Of a DNA stretch of 64,000 nt, positions 34,837 to 43,911 are shown piece by piece (positions within the stretch are counted from its first letter, which is position 1; each line of letters opens with the position of its first letter). The stretch lies in assembly GCA_036405815.1 (NCBI GenBank), contig DASWWX010000044.1, positions 3,336 to 67,335 of the forward strand, written 5' to 3'. This DNA comes from Solimonas sp036405815. Lineage in GTDB: Bacteria; Pseudomonadota; Gammaproteobacteria; Nevskiales; Nevskiaceae. The translations under genes and the position numbers were made by a program. The notes beneath the pieces are model-generated. The model was not told the DNA's origin and did not search any database. It saw only the letters and a list, made by a program, of their open reading frames with translations.

Positions 34837-35316
34837 ATGAACGCCATGACACCGCGCGCAGCACCCCACCACGGATTCACGCTGATCGAGCTGATGATTG
34901 TCGTCGTCGTCATCGGCGTGCTGGCCGCGATCGCCTACCCGTCCTACATGGAGAGTGTTCGCAAATCTCGGCGGGCCGACGCGCAGGCGGCCTTGGTCGG
35001 CCTAGCCGCAGCAATGGAGCGGCACATGGTCACCAATAACGGTAGCTACCTCGGCACGACTGCCTCCAACGCTCAGAATGCCGCACCAGTTTCGACCTTG
35101 TATGCGTCTCAGGTGCCGCTGGAAGGCGGCAAGGCCACCTACAACCTGAGAGTGCTGACGGTGACTGCAACCAACTACACCTTAGCTGCCGTCCTCTCTG
35201 CTACGGGCGCGCAGAAGGGAGACAAGTGCGGCGATCTCCGCCTGAACGCTCGCGGGCAGCAAACCATTGCGAATAACAAGTCTGGCGTGACCGTTGCAGA
35301 CTGCTGGCGCCGCTGA
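34837..35316 (+). CDS. pilE: Type IV pilin PilE-like
   Basis: 159-aa prepilin with leader ending APHHG and mature FTLIELMIVVVVIGVLAAIAYPSYMESVRKSRRADAQAALVGLAAAMER, the typical PilE-family N-terminus. A C-terminal Cys pair (GDKCGDLRLNARGQ...VADCWRR) forms the usual disulphide loop. In this operon position the protein is normally a minor pilin (PilE), not the main fibre subunit. It closes the operon, 9 bases after pilY1, and converges on thiO with 36 bases between them. Confidence 0.92.
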   Translation: MNAMTPRAAPHHGFTLIELMIVVVVIGVLAAIAYPSYMESVRKSRRADAQAALVGLAAAMERHMVTNNGSYLGTTASNAQNAAPVSTLYASQVPLEGGKATYNLRVLTVTATNYTLAAVLSATGAQKGDKCGDLRLNARGQQTIANNKSGVTVADCWRR

Positions 35317-35352
35317 GGCTGCAGGAAGCTCCAGGTAGAGCTAAAGGTCGCT

Positions 35353-36303
35353 TCAGCTCGCGTCGATTGCGGCCGCAATGCGCTCCGCAGTTGCGGGGGC
35401 GAGTGTGATGCCCAAGCGATGATGTCCAGTGGCAAGATGCAGGCCCTGCACGGCCGGGGCCGCCCGCAGCAAGGGTTGCCCTTGGTCCGGGCACGGGCGC
35501 AGTCCCGCCCAGTGGGCCACCGGCCGTAGGGTCGCCAGCGGCGGCCACAGAAGGCCACCTCGACGGCTCAGTTCGCGCAGGGCTTCCGACGTCGGCTCGG
35601 TATCGAAACCTGCATCCTCCAGGGTGCTACCGACCAAAAGACGGCCGTCTCGCCGTGGAACGACATAGGCGTGATCACCGATCAAGATCTGGCTGAGCGC
35701 ATCTGGCGCTACTCTAAACAGCAGCATCTGCCCTTTGATGGGGCGGATTCCTTCAGCGCCCAGCTCACTCGACCAGGCCCCTGCGGCCGCCACTGCGCGC
35801 CTGCAGCCTAGGAAGCCGGCAGAGGTATCAAGCCCCTGCAGGACACCTCGTTCAACGCGCCAGCCGATCGCACTGACACCGGTAAGCAAGCGAGCCCCAC
35901 GCAACTTCAGCGAAGCAGCCAGCGCCTTGAGGAGTCTCGGATTGCGAACTTGCGATATCTCCGGGAACCGCACTGCCTCACCGCCGTCCGGGTAATAGAC
36001 CGCACCGCAGTCCCAGTACTCCGGATCAATGCCGGAAAGCGACGCTAGTCTTTCGCACCAATCGGGATAAAGCTGCAGGCTGCGTTCCAGCAGCGCATCG
36101 GGCTGAGTCGCCCGCTGTGTCGGCGGCAGCGGGCTGAGGATGCCCCCACCCGCCCAGGAGGCAGAGCCACCCAGCGCATCTCGCTCCACCACGGTGACAG
36201 CGGCACCACGCTCCGCCAGGGCGAGCGCGACAGACATGCCGATGACGCCACCGCCCACCACCACGACATCTGCGGACAACCCTGCGGTCGTCATTGATGT
36301 CAT
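35353..36303 (-). CDS. thiO: Glycine oxidase ThiO-like FAD-dependent oxidoreductase
   Basis: 316-aa flavoenzyme of the DAO family. ADVVVVGGGVIGMSVALALAERGAAVTVVERDALGGSASWAGGGILSP is the FAD-binding start with the ThiO-type SWAGGGI. The C-terminus reads LHLATGHHRLGITLAPATAERIA, as in ThiO. The enzyme makes dehydroglycine for the thiamine thiazole ring. ATG 36303 (16 bases after the ispH stop) was chosen, with ATG 36294 an alternative; the upstream frame overlaps ispH. Other thiamine genes are not in the window. Confidence 0.83.
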   Translation of the reverse strand: MTSMTTAGLSADVVVVGGGVIGMSVALALAERGAAVTVVERDALGGSASWAGGGILSPLPPTQRATQPDALLERSLQLYPDWCERLASLSGIDPEYWDCGAVYYPDGGEAVRFPEISQVRNPRLLKALAASLKLRGARLLTGVSAIGWRVERGVLQGLDTSAGFLGCRRAVAAAGAWSSELGAEGIRPIKGQMLLFRVAPDALSQILIGDHAYVVPRRDGRLLVGSTLEDAGFDTEPTSEALRELSRRGGLLWPPLATLRPVAHWAGLRPCPDQGQPLLRAAPAVQGLHLATGHHRLGITLAPATAERIAAAIDAS

Positions 36304-36319
36304 CGCGCCGACAATCTCG

Positions 36320-37285
36320 TTAGTCCGAATGGCGCTCGCCTGTGGCATTCGCACGCCGCAACGCCGGGGGCAAGGAAAATACAACATGCTCCTCACGACC
36401 GGGTTGCTCATGCGCCGCCGTGCCGCCTAACGCCTGCAGGCGTCGCACCACCTCCTGCACCAGCACCTCGGGCGCTGACGCGCCGGCCGTGACACCGACG
36501 CGAGCCTTGTCCTGTACCCACTCGGGACGGATGTCCTGCGCGCCGTCGATCAGGTAAGCCGGCGTGCCGCGGCTCTCGGCCAGCTCGCGCAGGCGGTTCG
36601 AGTTCGAGCTGTTGCGCGATCCCACCACCAGCAACACATCGCAGCGGCCCGCCAGTTCCTTGACCGCATCCTGGCGATTCTGCGTGGCGTAGCAGATGTC
36701 GTCCTTGCGCGGCCCCATCACTTCCGGAAACCGGGCACGCAGCGCATCGATGACACGCGCGGTGTCGTCCATCGACAGCGTCGTCTGCGTGACGAAAGCC
36801 ATCAGCGACGGATTGCGGATCGGTAGCTTGGCTACATCTTCCGGCGTCTCGACCAGATGAATGGCGCCACCGAAAGACGGGTCGAACTGCCCCATCGTAC
36901 CTTCGACTTCCGGATGACCTGCGTGCCCGATCAGGATCACCTCTCGGCCTTCGCGGGAGTAACGCTTGACCTCGATATGCACCTTGGTCACCAGGGGGCA
37001 TGTCGCGTCGAACACGGTCAGTCCGCGATTCTTGGCCGCCTCACGTACCGCCTGTGAGACCCCGTGCGCTGAGAAGATGCAGGTAGCGCCATTCGGAATT
37101 TCGTCGACTTCCTCGACGAAAACGGCGCCCTTGGCGCGCAGGTTGTCGACCACGAAGCGATTGTGCACGACCTCGTGGCGCACGTAGATCGGCGCCCCCA
37201 GCATCTCCAGCGCGCGCTCGACGATCTCGATCGCGCGGTCGACGCCGGCACAGAATCCGCGCGGATTGGCGAGCAGAATCTGCAT
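36320..37285 (-). CDS. ispH: 4-Hydroxy-3-methylbut-2-enyl diphosphate reductase
   Basis: 321-aa iron-sulphur enzyme making IPP and DMAPP at the end of the MEP pathway. The three cluster Cys are Cys12 (GFCAGV), Cys96 (DATCPLV) and Cys198 (DICYATQNRQ). His41 and His124 lie in VVHN and GHAGHPE. The start codon shares one base with the lspA stop (TGATG), with GGGAAGGG just upstream. The C-terminal ~20 residues are a variable extension. Confidence 0.97.
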   Translation of the reverse strand: MQILLANPRGFCAGVDRAIEIVERALEMLGAPIYVRHEVVHNRFVVDNLRAKGAVFVEEVDEIPNGATCIFSAHGVSQAVREAAKNRGLTVFDATCPLVTKVHIEVKRYSREGREVILIGHAGHPEVEGTMGQFDPSFGGAIHLVETPEDVAKLPIRNPSLMAFVTQTTLSMDDTARVIDALRARFPEVMGPRKDDICYATQNRQDAVKELAGRCDVLLVVGSRNSSNSNRLRELAESRGTPAYLIDGAQDIRPEWVQDKARVGVTAGASAPEVLVQEVVRRLQALGGTAAHEQPGREEHVVFSLPPALRRANATGERHSD

Positions 37286-37788
37286 CAGCCCTTCCCCGCC
37301 GAGACGGCCGCCTTCCTCTCGCGGCGCCATTCCAGCAGCATGTCGAGAATCAGCAGCGCAGCGCCGCACGAGATGGCAATGTCCGCGACGTTGAAGGCGG
37401 CAAAGTGCCAGGTACCGATGTAGAAATCGATGAAGTCGACCACATGGCCACGGGTCACGCGATCAATGACGTTGCCCAGCGCACCGCCCATGATCAGCGT
37501 CAGCGCAGCAGCAACGATAGTCTGCCCGCGTGGATTGCGCCGCAGCCACCACAGGATGCCGACGCTGACGGCAACGCCCAGCAACACGAAGAACGCTGCC
37601 GGCGCATTCGACATCATCGAGAACGCGGCTCCGGTGTTCTTCAGGTGCACGAGATTCAGATGCGGCAATACGGGCCGCACGTCAAACCAGTCCAGGTTGC
37701 GCACCACGAGCTGCTTGGTGATCTGGTCGGTAATGATCACCAGTGCAGTGATCCACAACCAGTAAACATTCTTGTACTGGAACGACAT
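37285..37788 (-). CDS. lspA: Lipoprotein signal peptidase II
   Basis: 167-aa inner-membrane aspartyl protease that removes the signal peptide of prolipoproteins. Four membrane helices; catalytic Asp residues in GNVIDRVTRG and FNVADIAIS; conserved NTGAAFSM. It shares a stop/start base with both neighbours (TGATG), so translation is tightly coupled to ileS and ispH. The fkpB gene that separates lspA from ispH in many gammaproteobacteria is absent. Confidence 0.97.
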   Translation of the reverse strand: MSFQYKNVYWLWITALVIITDQITKQLVVRNLDWFDVRPVLPHLNLVHLKNTGAAFSMMSNAPAAFFVLLGVAVSVGILWWLRRNPRGQTIVAAALTLIMGGALGNVIDRVTRGHVVDFIDFYIGTWHFAAFNVADIAISCGAALLILDMLLEWRRERKAAVSAGKG

Positions 37789-40652
37789 CAGACATAGCTC
37801 CGCTGTTCGCCGGGACCGTCGACGTTGACGACACAGCGTCCGCACAGGCTGGGATGTGCCGCATTCGAACCGACGTCCGCACGCAGATGCCAGCAGCGCT
37901 CGCACTTGGCATGCGTGCTGGCGCGGGCTGCAATCCACAGCGATTCACCGCCGTCGATCGGCGCTTCCACCGCCTCGGCGGGCCGCTCGGACGCGGGCTG
38001 CACGTTCGCGCCGGAAGTGATGAACCAGAACCGCAGCTCGTCGCCAACAGCTTTCAACGACGAGGCCAGCGTGCCGTCGGCATACAGCGTCACTTCCGCT
38101 GTCAGCCCCGAGCCGATGACGCCACGGCCGCGCAAGTCTTCCAGGACCTTCTTGACCGGCTCGCGCACCGCCAGCAGTCGGCGCCAGTCGACATCGTCGG
38201 CGCTCATCGTCGGGAACTGATGCCAGCGCTGCGCAAATACCGGCTGCGAGCGATCGCCGGGCAGCATCCGCCAGATTTCGTCGGCGGTGAACGACAGGAT
38301 CGGCGCGATCCAGCGCACCAGGCCTTCAGCGATATGCAGCAACGCGGTCTGCGCCGAGCGCCGCGCCACCGAACCGCGCGGCAGCGTATAGAGACGATCC
38401 TTGAGCAGGTCGAGATACAGACCGCCCAGGTCGTTGACGCAGTAGTTGTGCAGCTTGTGATAGACGAGGTGGAACTGCCGATCGGCATAGGCGCGACACA
38501 GCTCCTCCTGCACCCGCGCGGCCTGCGCGACGGCCCAACGATCGACTGCCACCATCTGCTCGGGCGCCACGGCATCCGCTGCCGGCTCGAAGCCGTTGAC
38601 GCTGCCCAGCAGGTAGCGCGCGGTGTTGCGAATGCGGCGATAGGCATCCGCCATGCGCGCCAGCAGCTTGTCGGAGATCGCGATCTCACCGGAATAATCC
38701 GACGCCGCGACCCACAGTCGCAGCACGTCGGCACCGAGCGTCTTGGTGACCTGCTGCGGCGCGACGACGTTGCCCAGGGACTTGGACATCTTGCGGCCCT
38801 GCTCGTCCACCGTGAAGCCGTGCGTCAGCACCGCCTTGTAAGGTGCGCGACCTCGCATCGCCACGCTGGTGAGCAGCGAGGACTGGAACCAGCCGCGATG
38901 CTGGTCGGAGCCTTCCAGGTAGATATCAGCCTGAGGCGCCAGACCCTCCTGCAATGCCGACGGCACGGCAGACTTGAACGAGCACTGATGGACGACGCCG
39001 GAGTCGAACCAGACATCCAGCGTATCGGTGCACTTCTCGTACTGCGCTTCGTCCACACCCCAGTCGGCGGGCGTGGATTCAAACCACGCATCCAGGCCTT
39101 CGGCATCGACCTTGTCGGCGATCTGACGCAGCAAAGCGGCGGTCTGCGGATGCGGCGTCTGGCGCTCACGATCGACAAACAGCGCCAGCGGCACGCCCCA
39201 GTAACGCTGGCGCGAAATGCACCAGTCGGGACGACCCGCAACCATCTCGCGGATGCGGCTCTCGCCCCAGCCGGGAATCCATTGCGTCTGCCCGATCGCC
39301 TTGACCGCATCCTGGCGCAGACCTTTCGCATCCATCGACACGAACCACTGCGGGGTGGCGCGGAAAATCAGCGGTGTCTTGTGACGCCAGCAATGCGGGT
39401 AGCTGTGCGAGATCGTCGCGCGATGCAGCAGCGCACCCGCCGACTCCAGCGCAGCGAGGATCGCCTCTTCGCTCTTGCGCACGTGCTGACCGCCGACAAT
39501 CGGCGTCGAGGCGGCGAACACACCGTTACCGCCGACGGGATTGTCCACCGGCAGCTGGTAAATTCGGCCGACCTGATAGTCCTCGACACCATGCGCCGGC
39601 GCCGTGTGCACAAGGCCGGTGCCGGCATCCAGCGTCACATGCTCGCCGCAAATCACCGGCACCTGGCGCGGCGCGAACGGGTGCTGCAGCGCCAGGTTCT
39701 CGAGCTCAGCGCCAGCGACCGTCGCCAGGAGCGGCGCCTCGGCGAGACCGAGGCGCTTGCGCACCGCATCCGCCAGTTCGGCCGCCACAACAAGAGCGCG
39801 GCGCTCGCCCTTGAGCAGGGCGTACTGCAATTCGCGATTCACGCAGACCGCCTGATTGGCGGGCAGCGTCCAGGGCGTCGTCGTCCAGATGACGAAGTCG
39901 ATCGGCAGATCGGTTTTCACGCCGAAGCACGCGGCGACAGCCGCGGGATCGACGGCACGGAATCCCACGTCGATCGCGCTCGAGGTCTTGTCCTCGTATT
40001 CGACTTCGGCCTCGGCCAGCGAAGAACCGCAGTCCAGGCACCAGTGCACCGGCTTGAAGCCCCGAACGACGTGACCGTTGTCGACGATCTGCGCCAGCAC
40101 CCGCAGCTGCTCGGCCTCGAACGCCGGCTGCATCGTCAGGTAGGGATGATCCCAATCGGCCAGTACGCCCAGACGTTTGAAATCCTCGCGCTGGCGCGCC
40201 ACCTGCTCGGCCGCGTACTCGCGGCACTTGGCGCGGAACGTCCGCGCGTCCAGCATGCCCTGCTCTTTCGGACCGACCTTGCCGTGCTTCTTTTCCACCT
40301 GCAGCTCGATCGGCAGGCCATGACAATCCCAGCCCGGCACGAACGGCGCGCGATAACCGTCCAAGCGTGCGGCCTTGACGACGATGTCCTTCAGGACCTT
40401 GTTGACCGCATGGCCGATATGGATGTCGCCGTTGGCGTACGGTGGACCGTCGACAAACCAGAACGCCGGCGCCTCGCGGCCGGCCGCATCGACGGCGGCG
40501 TACAACCCTTCCTGCTCCCAGCGCGCGAGCATTTCCGGCTCACGCTTGGCCAGGTTCGCCTGCATCGCGAACGCGGTTTCCGGAAGGTTGAGGGTGCTTT
40601 TGTAGTCCGGCTGGTCGGTCACGGTAACGTCGGCTGACGGCTGCGCGGCCAC
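37788..40652 (-). CDS. ileS: Isoleucyl-tRNA synthetase
   Basis: 954-aa class I synthetase. HIGH at 78-81 (DIHIGHAVNK), KMSKSLGN near 620, the CP1 editing domain between them (WTTTPWTLPANQAV), and a C-terminal zinc motif CERCWHL...CGRC. Length is normal for the bacterial eukaryote-unlike type. It is third in the murJ-ribF-ileS-lspA-ispH-thiO run; 62 bases separate it from ribF. Confidence 0.98.
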   Translation of the reverse strand: MAAQPSADVTVTDQPDYKSTLNLPETAFAMQANLAKREPEMLARWEQEGLYAAVDAAGREAPAFWFVDGPPYANGDIHIGHAVNKVLKDIVVKAARLDGYRAPFVPGWDCHGLPIELQVEKKHGKVGPKEQGMLDARTFRAKCREYAAEQVARQREDFKRLGVLADWDHPYLTMQPAFEAEQLRVLAQIVDNGHVVRGFKPVHWCLDCGSSLAEAEVEYEDKTSSAIDVGFRAVDPAAVAACFGVKTDLPIDFVIWTTTPWTLPANQAVCVNRELQYALLKGERRALVVAAELADAVRKRLGLAEAPLLATVAGAELENLALQHPFAPRQVPVICGEHVTLDAGTGLVHTAPAHGVEDYQVGRIYQLPVDNPVGGNGVFAASTPIVGGQHVRKSEEAILAALESAGALLHRATISHSYPHCWRHKTPLIFRATPQWFVSMDAKGLRQDAVKAIGQTQWIPGWGESRIREMVAGRPDWCISRQRYWGVPLALFVDRERQTPHPQTAALLRQIADKVDAEGLDAWFESTPADWGVDEAQYEKCTDTLDVWFDSGVVHQCSFKSAVPSALQEGLAPQADIYLEGSDQHRGWFQSSLLTSVAMRGRAPYKAVLTHGFTVDEQGRKMSKSLGNVVAPQQVTKTLGADVLRLWVAASDYSGEIAISDKLLARMADAYRRIRNTARYLLGSVNGFEPAADAVAPEQMVAVDRWAVAQAARVQEELCRAYADRQFHLVYHKLHNYCVNDLGGLYLDLLKDRLYTLPRGSVARRSAQTALLHIAEGLVRWIAPILSFTADEIWRMLPGDRSQPVFAQRWHQFPTMSADDVDWRRLLAVREPVKKVLEDLRGRGVIGSGLTAEVTLYADGTLASSLKAVGDELRFWFITSGANVQPASERPAEAVEAPIDGGESLWIAARASTHAKCERCWHLRADVGSNAAHPSLCGRCVVNVDGPGEQRSYV

Positions 40653-40714
40653 GGGCAGTGGCGATCGACGCAGGCGTGAAAGTGAACGTGAAAAAGGCGC
40701 GCTGATTGCAAGCG

Positions 40715-41668
40715 CTAATTATCTGTTGCGCTGCGGAAAAAGGCCATCGCGTCCTGCTTGTCGCGCTGCATTTGTGCCGCCAATGCCTCCACCGACTCGA
40801 AGCGCAGTTCCGGGCGCAGGAAATGCTGGAACTCCACCTGCAGTTCAACGCCATACAGATCGGGCTGATCGTCAAACACGTGGGTTTCCAGCAGGCACTG
40901 CGTCAGCCCCAATGTCGGCCGAACGCCAATGCTGGCGACGCCTTGCCAGGCCCGCGCCGGCACGCTCGTACCACCGGTACCGCGGGCGGTAACCACGTAC
41001 ACCCCCAGCCGCAGCGCGGGCCGACGCCGGAGCACGATGTTGGCCGTGGGCATACCGAGCTTTCGACCGAGCTGGAGCCCTCCCCGCACCCGGCCGGTGA
41101 GCGTGTACCGCCGACCCAGCAGGCGTTCCGCCTGTCCGAGATCGGCCGCAGCCAAAGCGGCGCGCACCGCGGTCGAGCTGCAACGCTGCCCGTCGGCTTC
41201 GACCGCTGGCACGCTCTCGACAAAAAAGCCGTGACGGTCACCGAGATCGTGCAGCAGATGCAGATCGCCGGACCGCTGCGCGCCGAAGCGGAAATCGTCG
41301 CCGACGACCAGGCCGCGAATGCCGAGATGCCCGACCAATCCATCGCGGACGAAGTCGTCTGGCGACCACGCGGCGAAGTGCCGACCGAAACGCTGCAACA
41401 CCAGATGGTCCACGCCCAGCGCCGCCAGGGTGGCTCGCTTGCCGCGCAAGGTATCGATGCGGCCGGGGGCTTCGGCGGGGCAGAAGTATTCGCGCGGCGT
41501 AGGCTCGAAACTGAGCACCGCGGTATCAGCGCCCAACAGCAGGGCTTGCTCGCGCGCGCGCATCACCAGCGCCTGGTGTCCTCGATGCACGCCGTCGAAG
41601 TTGCCGATGGTGACCACGGCACCATGTGGCTGCGGATGGGCATTGAGAAGGCCGCGCACCAGGCGCAT
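40715..41668 (-). CDS. ribF: Bifunctional riboflavin kinase / FAD synthetase
   Basis: 317 aa. The N-terminal nucleotidyltransferase has VTIGNFDGVHRGHQ and the C-terminal kinase domain LGMPTANIVL. It makes FMN then FAD from riboflavin. ATG 41668 lies just after the murJ stop (41671); the longer frame runs back into murJ and was not used. Confidence 0.95.
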   Translation of the reverse strand: MRLVRGLLNAHPQPHGAVVTIGNFDGVHRGHQALVMRAREQALLLGADTAVLSFEPTPREYFCPAEAPGRIDTLRGKRATLAALGVDHLVLQRFGRHFAAWSPDDFVRDGLVGHLGIRGLVVGDDFRFGAQRSGDLHLLHDLGDRHGFFVESVPAVEADGQRCSSTAVRAALAAADLGQAERLLGRRYTLTGRVRGGLQLGRKLGMPTANIVLRRRPALRLGVYVVTARGTGGTSVPARAWQGVASIGVRPTLGLTQCLLETHVFDDQPDLYGVELQVEFQHFLRPELRFESVEALAAQMQRDKQDAMAFFRSATDN

Positions 41669-41670
41669 GG

Positions 41671-43215
41671 TCAGGCCCTCCGGAAATGGCGCGGACGCAT
41701 GCCCGCCAGCCACAGCGTCAGGAAGTAGGCGATCGCTGCCAGGGCGACGATCCACAGCATGCGCATCGCACGGTCCATCGCCGACGCAGCGAGCCATCGT
41801 TCGAGCGGGCCAGTCACCGCCAGCACCACCGCAGTCAGCACGCCGCAGCCGGCGAGCAGTCGCAGTGCAAACGCGCCCCACCCCGGGCCAGGCCGATACA
41901 CCGCATCGCGACGCAGGCGTCGCAGCAACAGCAAGGCGTTGATCCAGGCCGACGTGGCGGTCGCCGCTGCCAGGCCCACGTGCCCCGCGGTCGCGCCGGT
42001 GAACAAGGCATAGGTGAACAGGCTCAAGCTCAGCGCCATGCCGCAGCACAATGCGATGACCGCGTAACGCACCGGCACCCGCGTTTCCTGGCGCGCGAAA
42101 AAGCCCGGCACCAGCACCTTGACCAGGGAAAAGCCGAGGAAACCCGCGCCGTAAGCCCACAAGGCGTAGGTGGTCATCTCGACGTCGCGCGCACTGAACT
42201 GCCCGTGTCCGAACAGCGTCGCCACCAGCGGCCCCGCAAACAGCACCAGCCCCAGCGCCGCCGGCAGGCCGATGACCAGCATCGTGCGCAGACCCCAGTC
42301 GAGCGTGGCCGAGAACTGCGCTTCCGACTTCTGCGCGAACTGCGCAGCCAGTGCCGGCAGGATCACCGTGCCGATCGCGATGCTGAAAATGCCCAGCGGA
42401 AACTCCATCAACCGATCCGCGTAGTAGAGCCAGCTCACCGAGCCATCGCCGAGGAACGAGGCCAGCGCCGAATCGAGCAACAGGCTGACCTGTGCGATGG
42501 AGGACCCGATCATCACCGGAATCATCAGGCCGATGATCCGGCGCACGCGGCTATCGCGCCAACCCCAGCGCGGGCGCGGCAACAAACCCAGCCGCATCAC
42601 CCAAGGCATCTGGAACGCCAGCTGCAAAATGCCGGCCGCGAACACCGCATAGGCCAGCGCATGCACCGAATCCGGCTGGAACACCGCCGCGGCAATCAGG
42701 CAGACATTCAGCAGTACGGGCGTGAATGCCGGCACCGCGAAGCGCCCGTAGCTATTGAGTACGCCCGACAGCATCGCCGTCAGCGAGATGAACATCAGAT
42801 AGGGAAACGTCCAGCGCAGCAGTTCGGTGCCGAGCGCATGCTTGGCCGGATCGGCACCAAATCCCGGTGCGAACAGCCAGAGGAGCAAGGGTGCGGTCAG
42901 GCAGCCCACCAACGTGATCAGCGCCAGCACGCCGCCGAGCGTGCCCATGACGACCGCGCTGAGATCGCGCACCGCGGCGTGATCCTGTGTGGTCTTGACC
43001 TCGGTGAACACCGGCACGAAAGCCTGGGAGAACGCGCCCTCGGCGAACATGCGGCGTCCGAAATTGGGAATCTTCAGCGCGATCAGGAAGGCGTCCATAC
43101 CGGCGCCCGCGCCGAACGCGACCGCCAGCAGCACGTCGCGCACGAAGCCCAGCACACGCGACAGCAGCGTCATCAGACTGACGATGCCGGAAGACTTGAG
43201 CAGTGAGTTCGCCAT
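41671..43215 (-). CDS. murJ: Lipid II flippase MurJ
   Basis: 514-aa membrane protein of the MviN/MurJ family with about 14 helices. SSGIVSLMTLLSRVLGFVRDVLLAVAFGAG and FAEGAFSQAFVPVF are family signatures. It flips lipid II across the inner membrane for peptidoglycan synthesis. ATG 43215; it is divergent from rpsT with 165 bases between them, the classical gammaproteobacterial arrangement. Confidence 0.96.
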   Translation of the reverse strand: MANSLLKSSGIVSLMTLLSRVLGFVRDVLLAVAFGAGAGMDAFLIALKIPNFGRRMFAEGAFSQAFVPVFTEVKTTQDHAAVRDLSAVVMGTLGGVLALITLVGCLTAPLLLWLFAPGFGADPAKHALGTELLRWTFPYLMFISLTAMLSGVLNSYGRFAVPAFTPVLLNVCLIAAAVFQPDSVHALAYAVFAAGILQLAFQMPWVMRLGLLPRPRWGWRDSRVRRIIGLMIPVMIGSSIAQVSLLLDSALASFLGDGSVSWLYYADRLMEFPLGIFSIAIGTVILPALAAQFAQKSEAQFSATLDWGLRTMLVIGLPAALGLVLFAGPLVATLFGHGQFSARDVEMTTYALWAYGAGFLGFSLVKVLVPGFFARQETRVPVRYAVIALCCGMALSLSLFTYALFTGATAGHVGLAAATATSAWINALLLLRRLRRDAVYRPGPGWGAFALRLLAGCGVLTAVVLAVTGPLERWLAASAMDRAMRMLWIVALAAIAYFLTLWLAGMRPRHFRRA

Positions 43216-43308
43216 CAAGTCGCGCAGTGTAGCGGCAGGCCTCGCACCGCGTCCGCAGGAGCGACAATGTTTTTCCTGCCTTTTCAGCCGCTTCGGTCCT
43301 TTGCGACG

Positions 43309-43337
43309 TTGACAAACGAGGGGCTCGTGGCCATACT
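43309..43337 (+). promoter_or_regulatory. Sigma-70 promoter of rpsT
   Basis: TTGACA (43309-43314), 17-base spacer, CATACT (43332-43337). The TTG start codon of rpsT lies 43 bases further on. Confidence 0.8.
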
Positions 43338-43380
43338 CCGCGCCCCTTAAGAACACCGTATCCGTTTTAGGAGTTTCACT

Positions 43381-43644
43381 TTGGCCAACATCGCCAGCGC
43401 GAAGAAGCGCGCCCGCCAAGCCGAAAAGCGTCGTGCCCGCAACGTCGCCCAGCGCTCGATGATCCGCACCACGATCAAGAAGGTCGTCAAGGCCATCGAA
43501 GCCAAGGACAAGAAGGCCGCCGAAGCCGCCTATGCGGCGATGGTGCCGGTCGTCGATCGCTACGCCGACAAGGGCCAGATCCACAAGAACAAGGCCGCGC
43601 GTCACAAGTCGCGTCTGGCCGCGCACATCAAGGCGCTCGCCTAA
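43381..43644 (+). CDS. rpsT: 30S ribosomal protein S20
   Basis: 87 aa, ANIASAKKRARQAEKRRARN start, strongly basic helical protein that binds 16S rRNA. It starts with TTG, preceded by TTTTAGGAGT. Escherichia coli rpsT also uses a UUG start, which is part of its translational autoregulation, so the weak start is probably functional. Flanked by a good promoter and a strong terminator, so it is a single-gene unit. Confidence 0.98.
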   Translation: MANIASAKKRARQAEKRRARNVAQRSMIRTTIKKVVKAIEAKDKKAAEAAYAAMVPVVDRYADKGQIHKNKAARHKSRLAAHIKALA

Positions 43645-43684
43645 GCCGCGAAAGCGCGCGACTGGAAGCACGAGTCGCAAACGA

Positions 43685-43709
43685 AGCGGACCGAAAGGTC
43701 CGCTTTTTT
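43685..43709 (+). terminator. Intrinsic terminator of rpsT
   Basis: AGCGGACC-GAAA-GGTCCGCT followed by a run of T to 43709: an 8-bp stem with a stable GNRA tetraloop. Confidence 0.92.
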
Positions 43710-43821
43710 GTTGCCTGCGATAAACCTGGGTGTTTTTCCTGGCGCCATCGACGACAACTCCCCTTTCTCGACGGCGTCGAGACCGTTACCATCGCTGACA
43801 GACCCATGGGGCGTCTTCTGA

Positions 43822-43836
43822 CAGGTCATTGACCTG
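43822..43836. promoter_or_regulatory. 15-bp palindrome before the second TonB receptor
   Basis: CAGGTCA-T-TGACCTG, perfect 7-bp arms, 75 bases before the receptor start. A second dyad CCGGCAC/GTGCCGG (43841-43865, 11-base spacer) follows at once. Candidate operator and leader hairpin; the binding protein is unknown and it does not look like a Fur box. Confidence 0.5.
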
Positions 43837-43911
43837 ATTTCCGGCACGGATTCTGCGAGTGCCGGTCGCGAAGACAGAGTGGGTCGACCTTTCATTCAGG
43901 GGAGTCAAAGC

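Noticed and set aside
37854..40637. 927-codon open frame on the plus strand
   Set aside because: Antisense to ileS, with low-complexity shadow composition and no family motifs.
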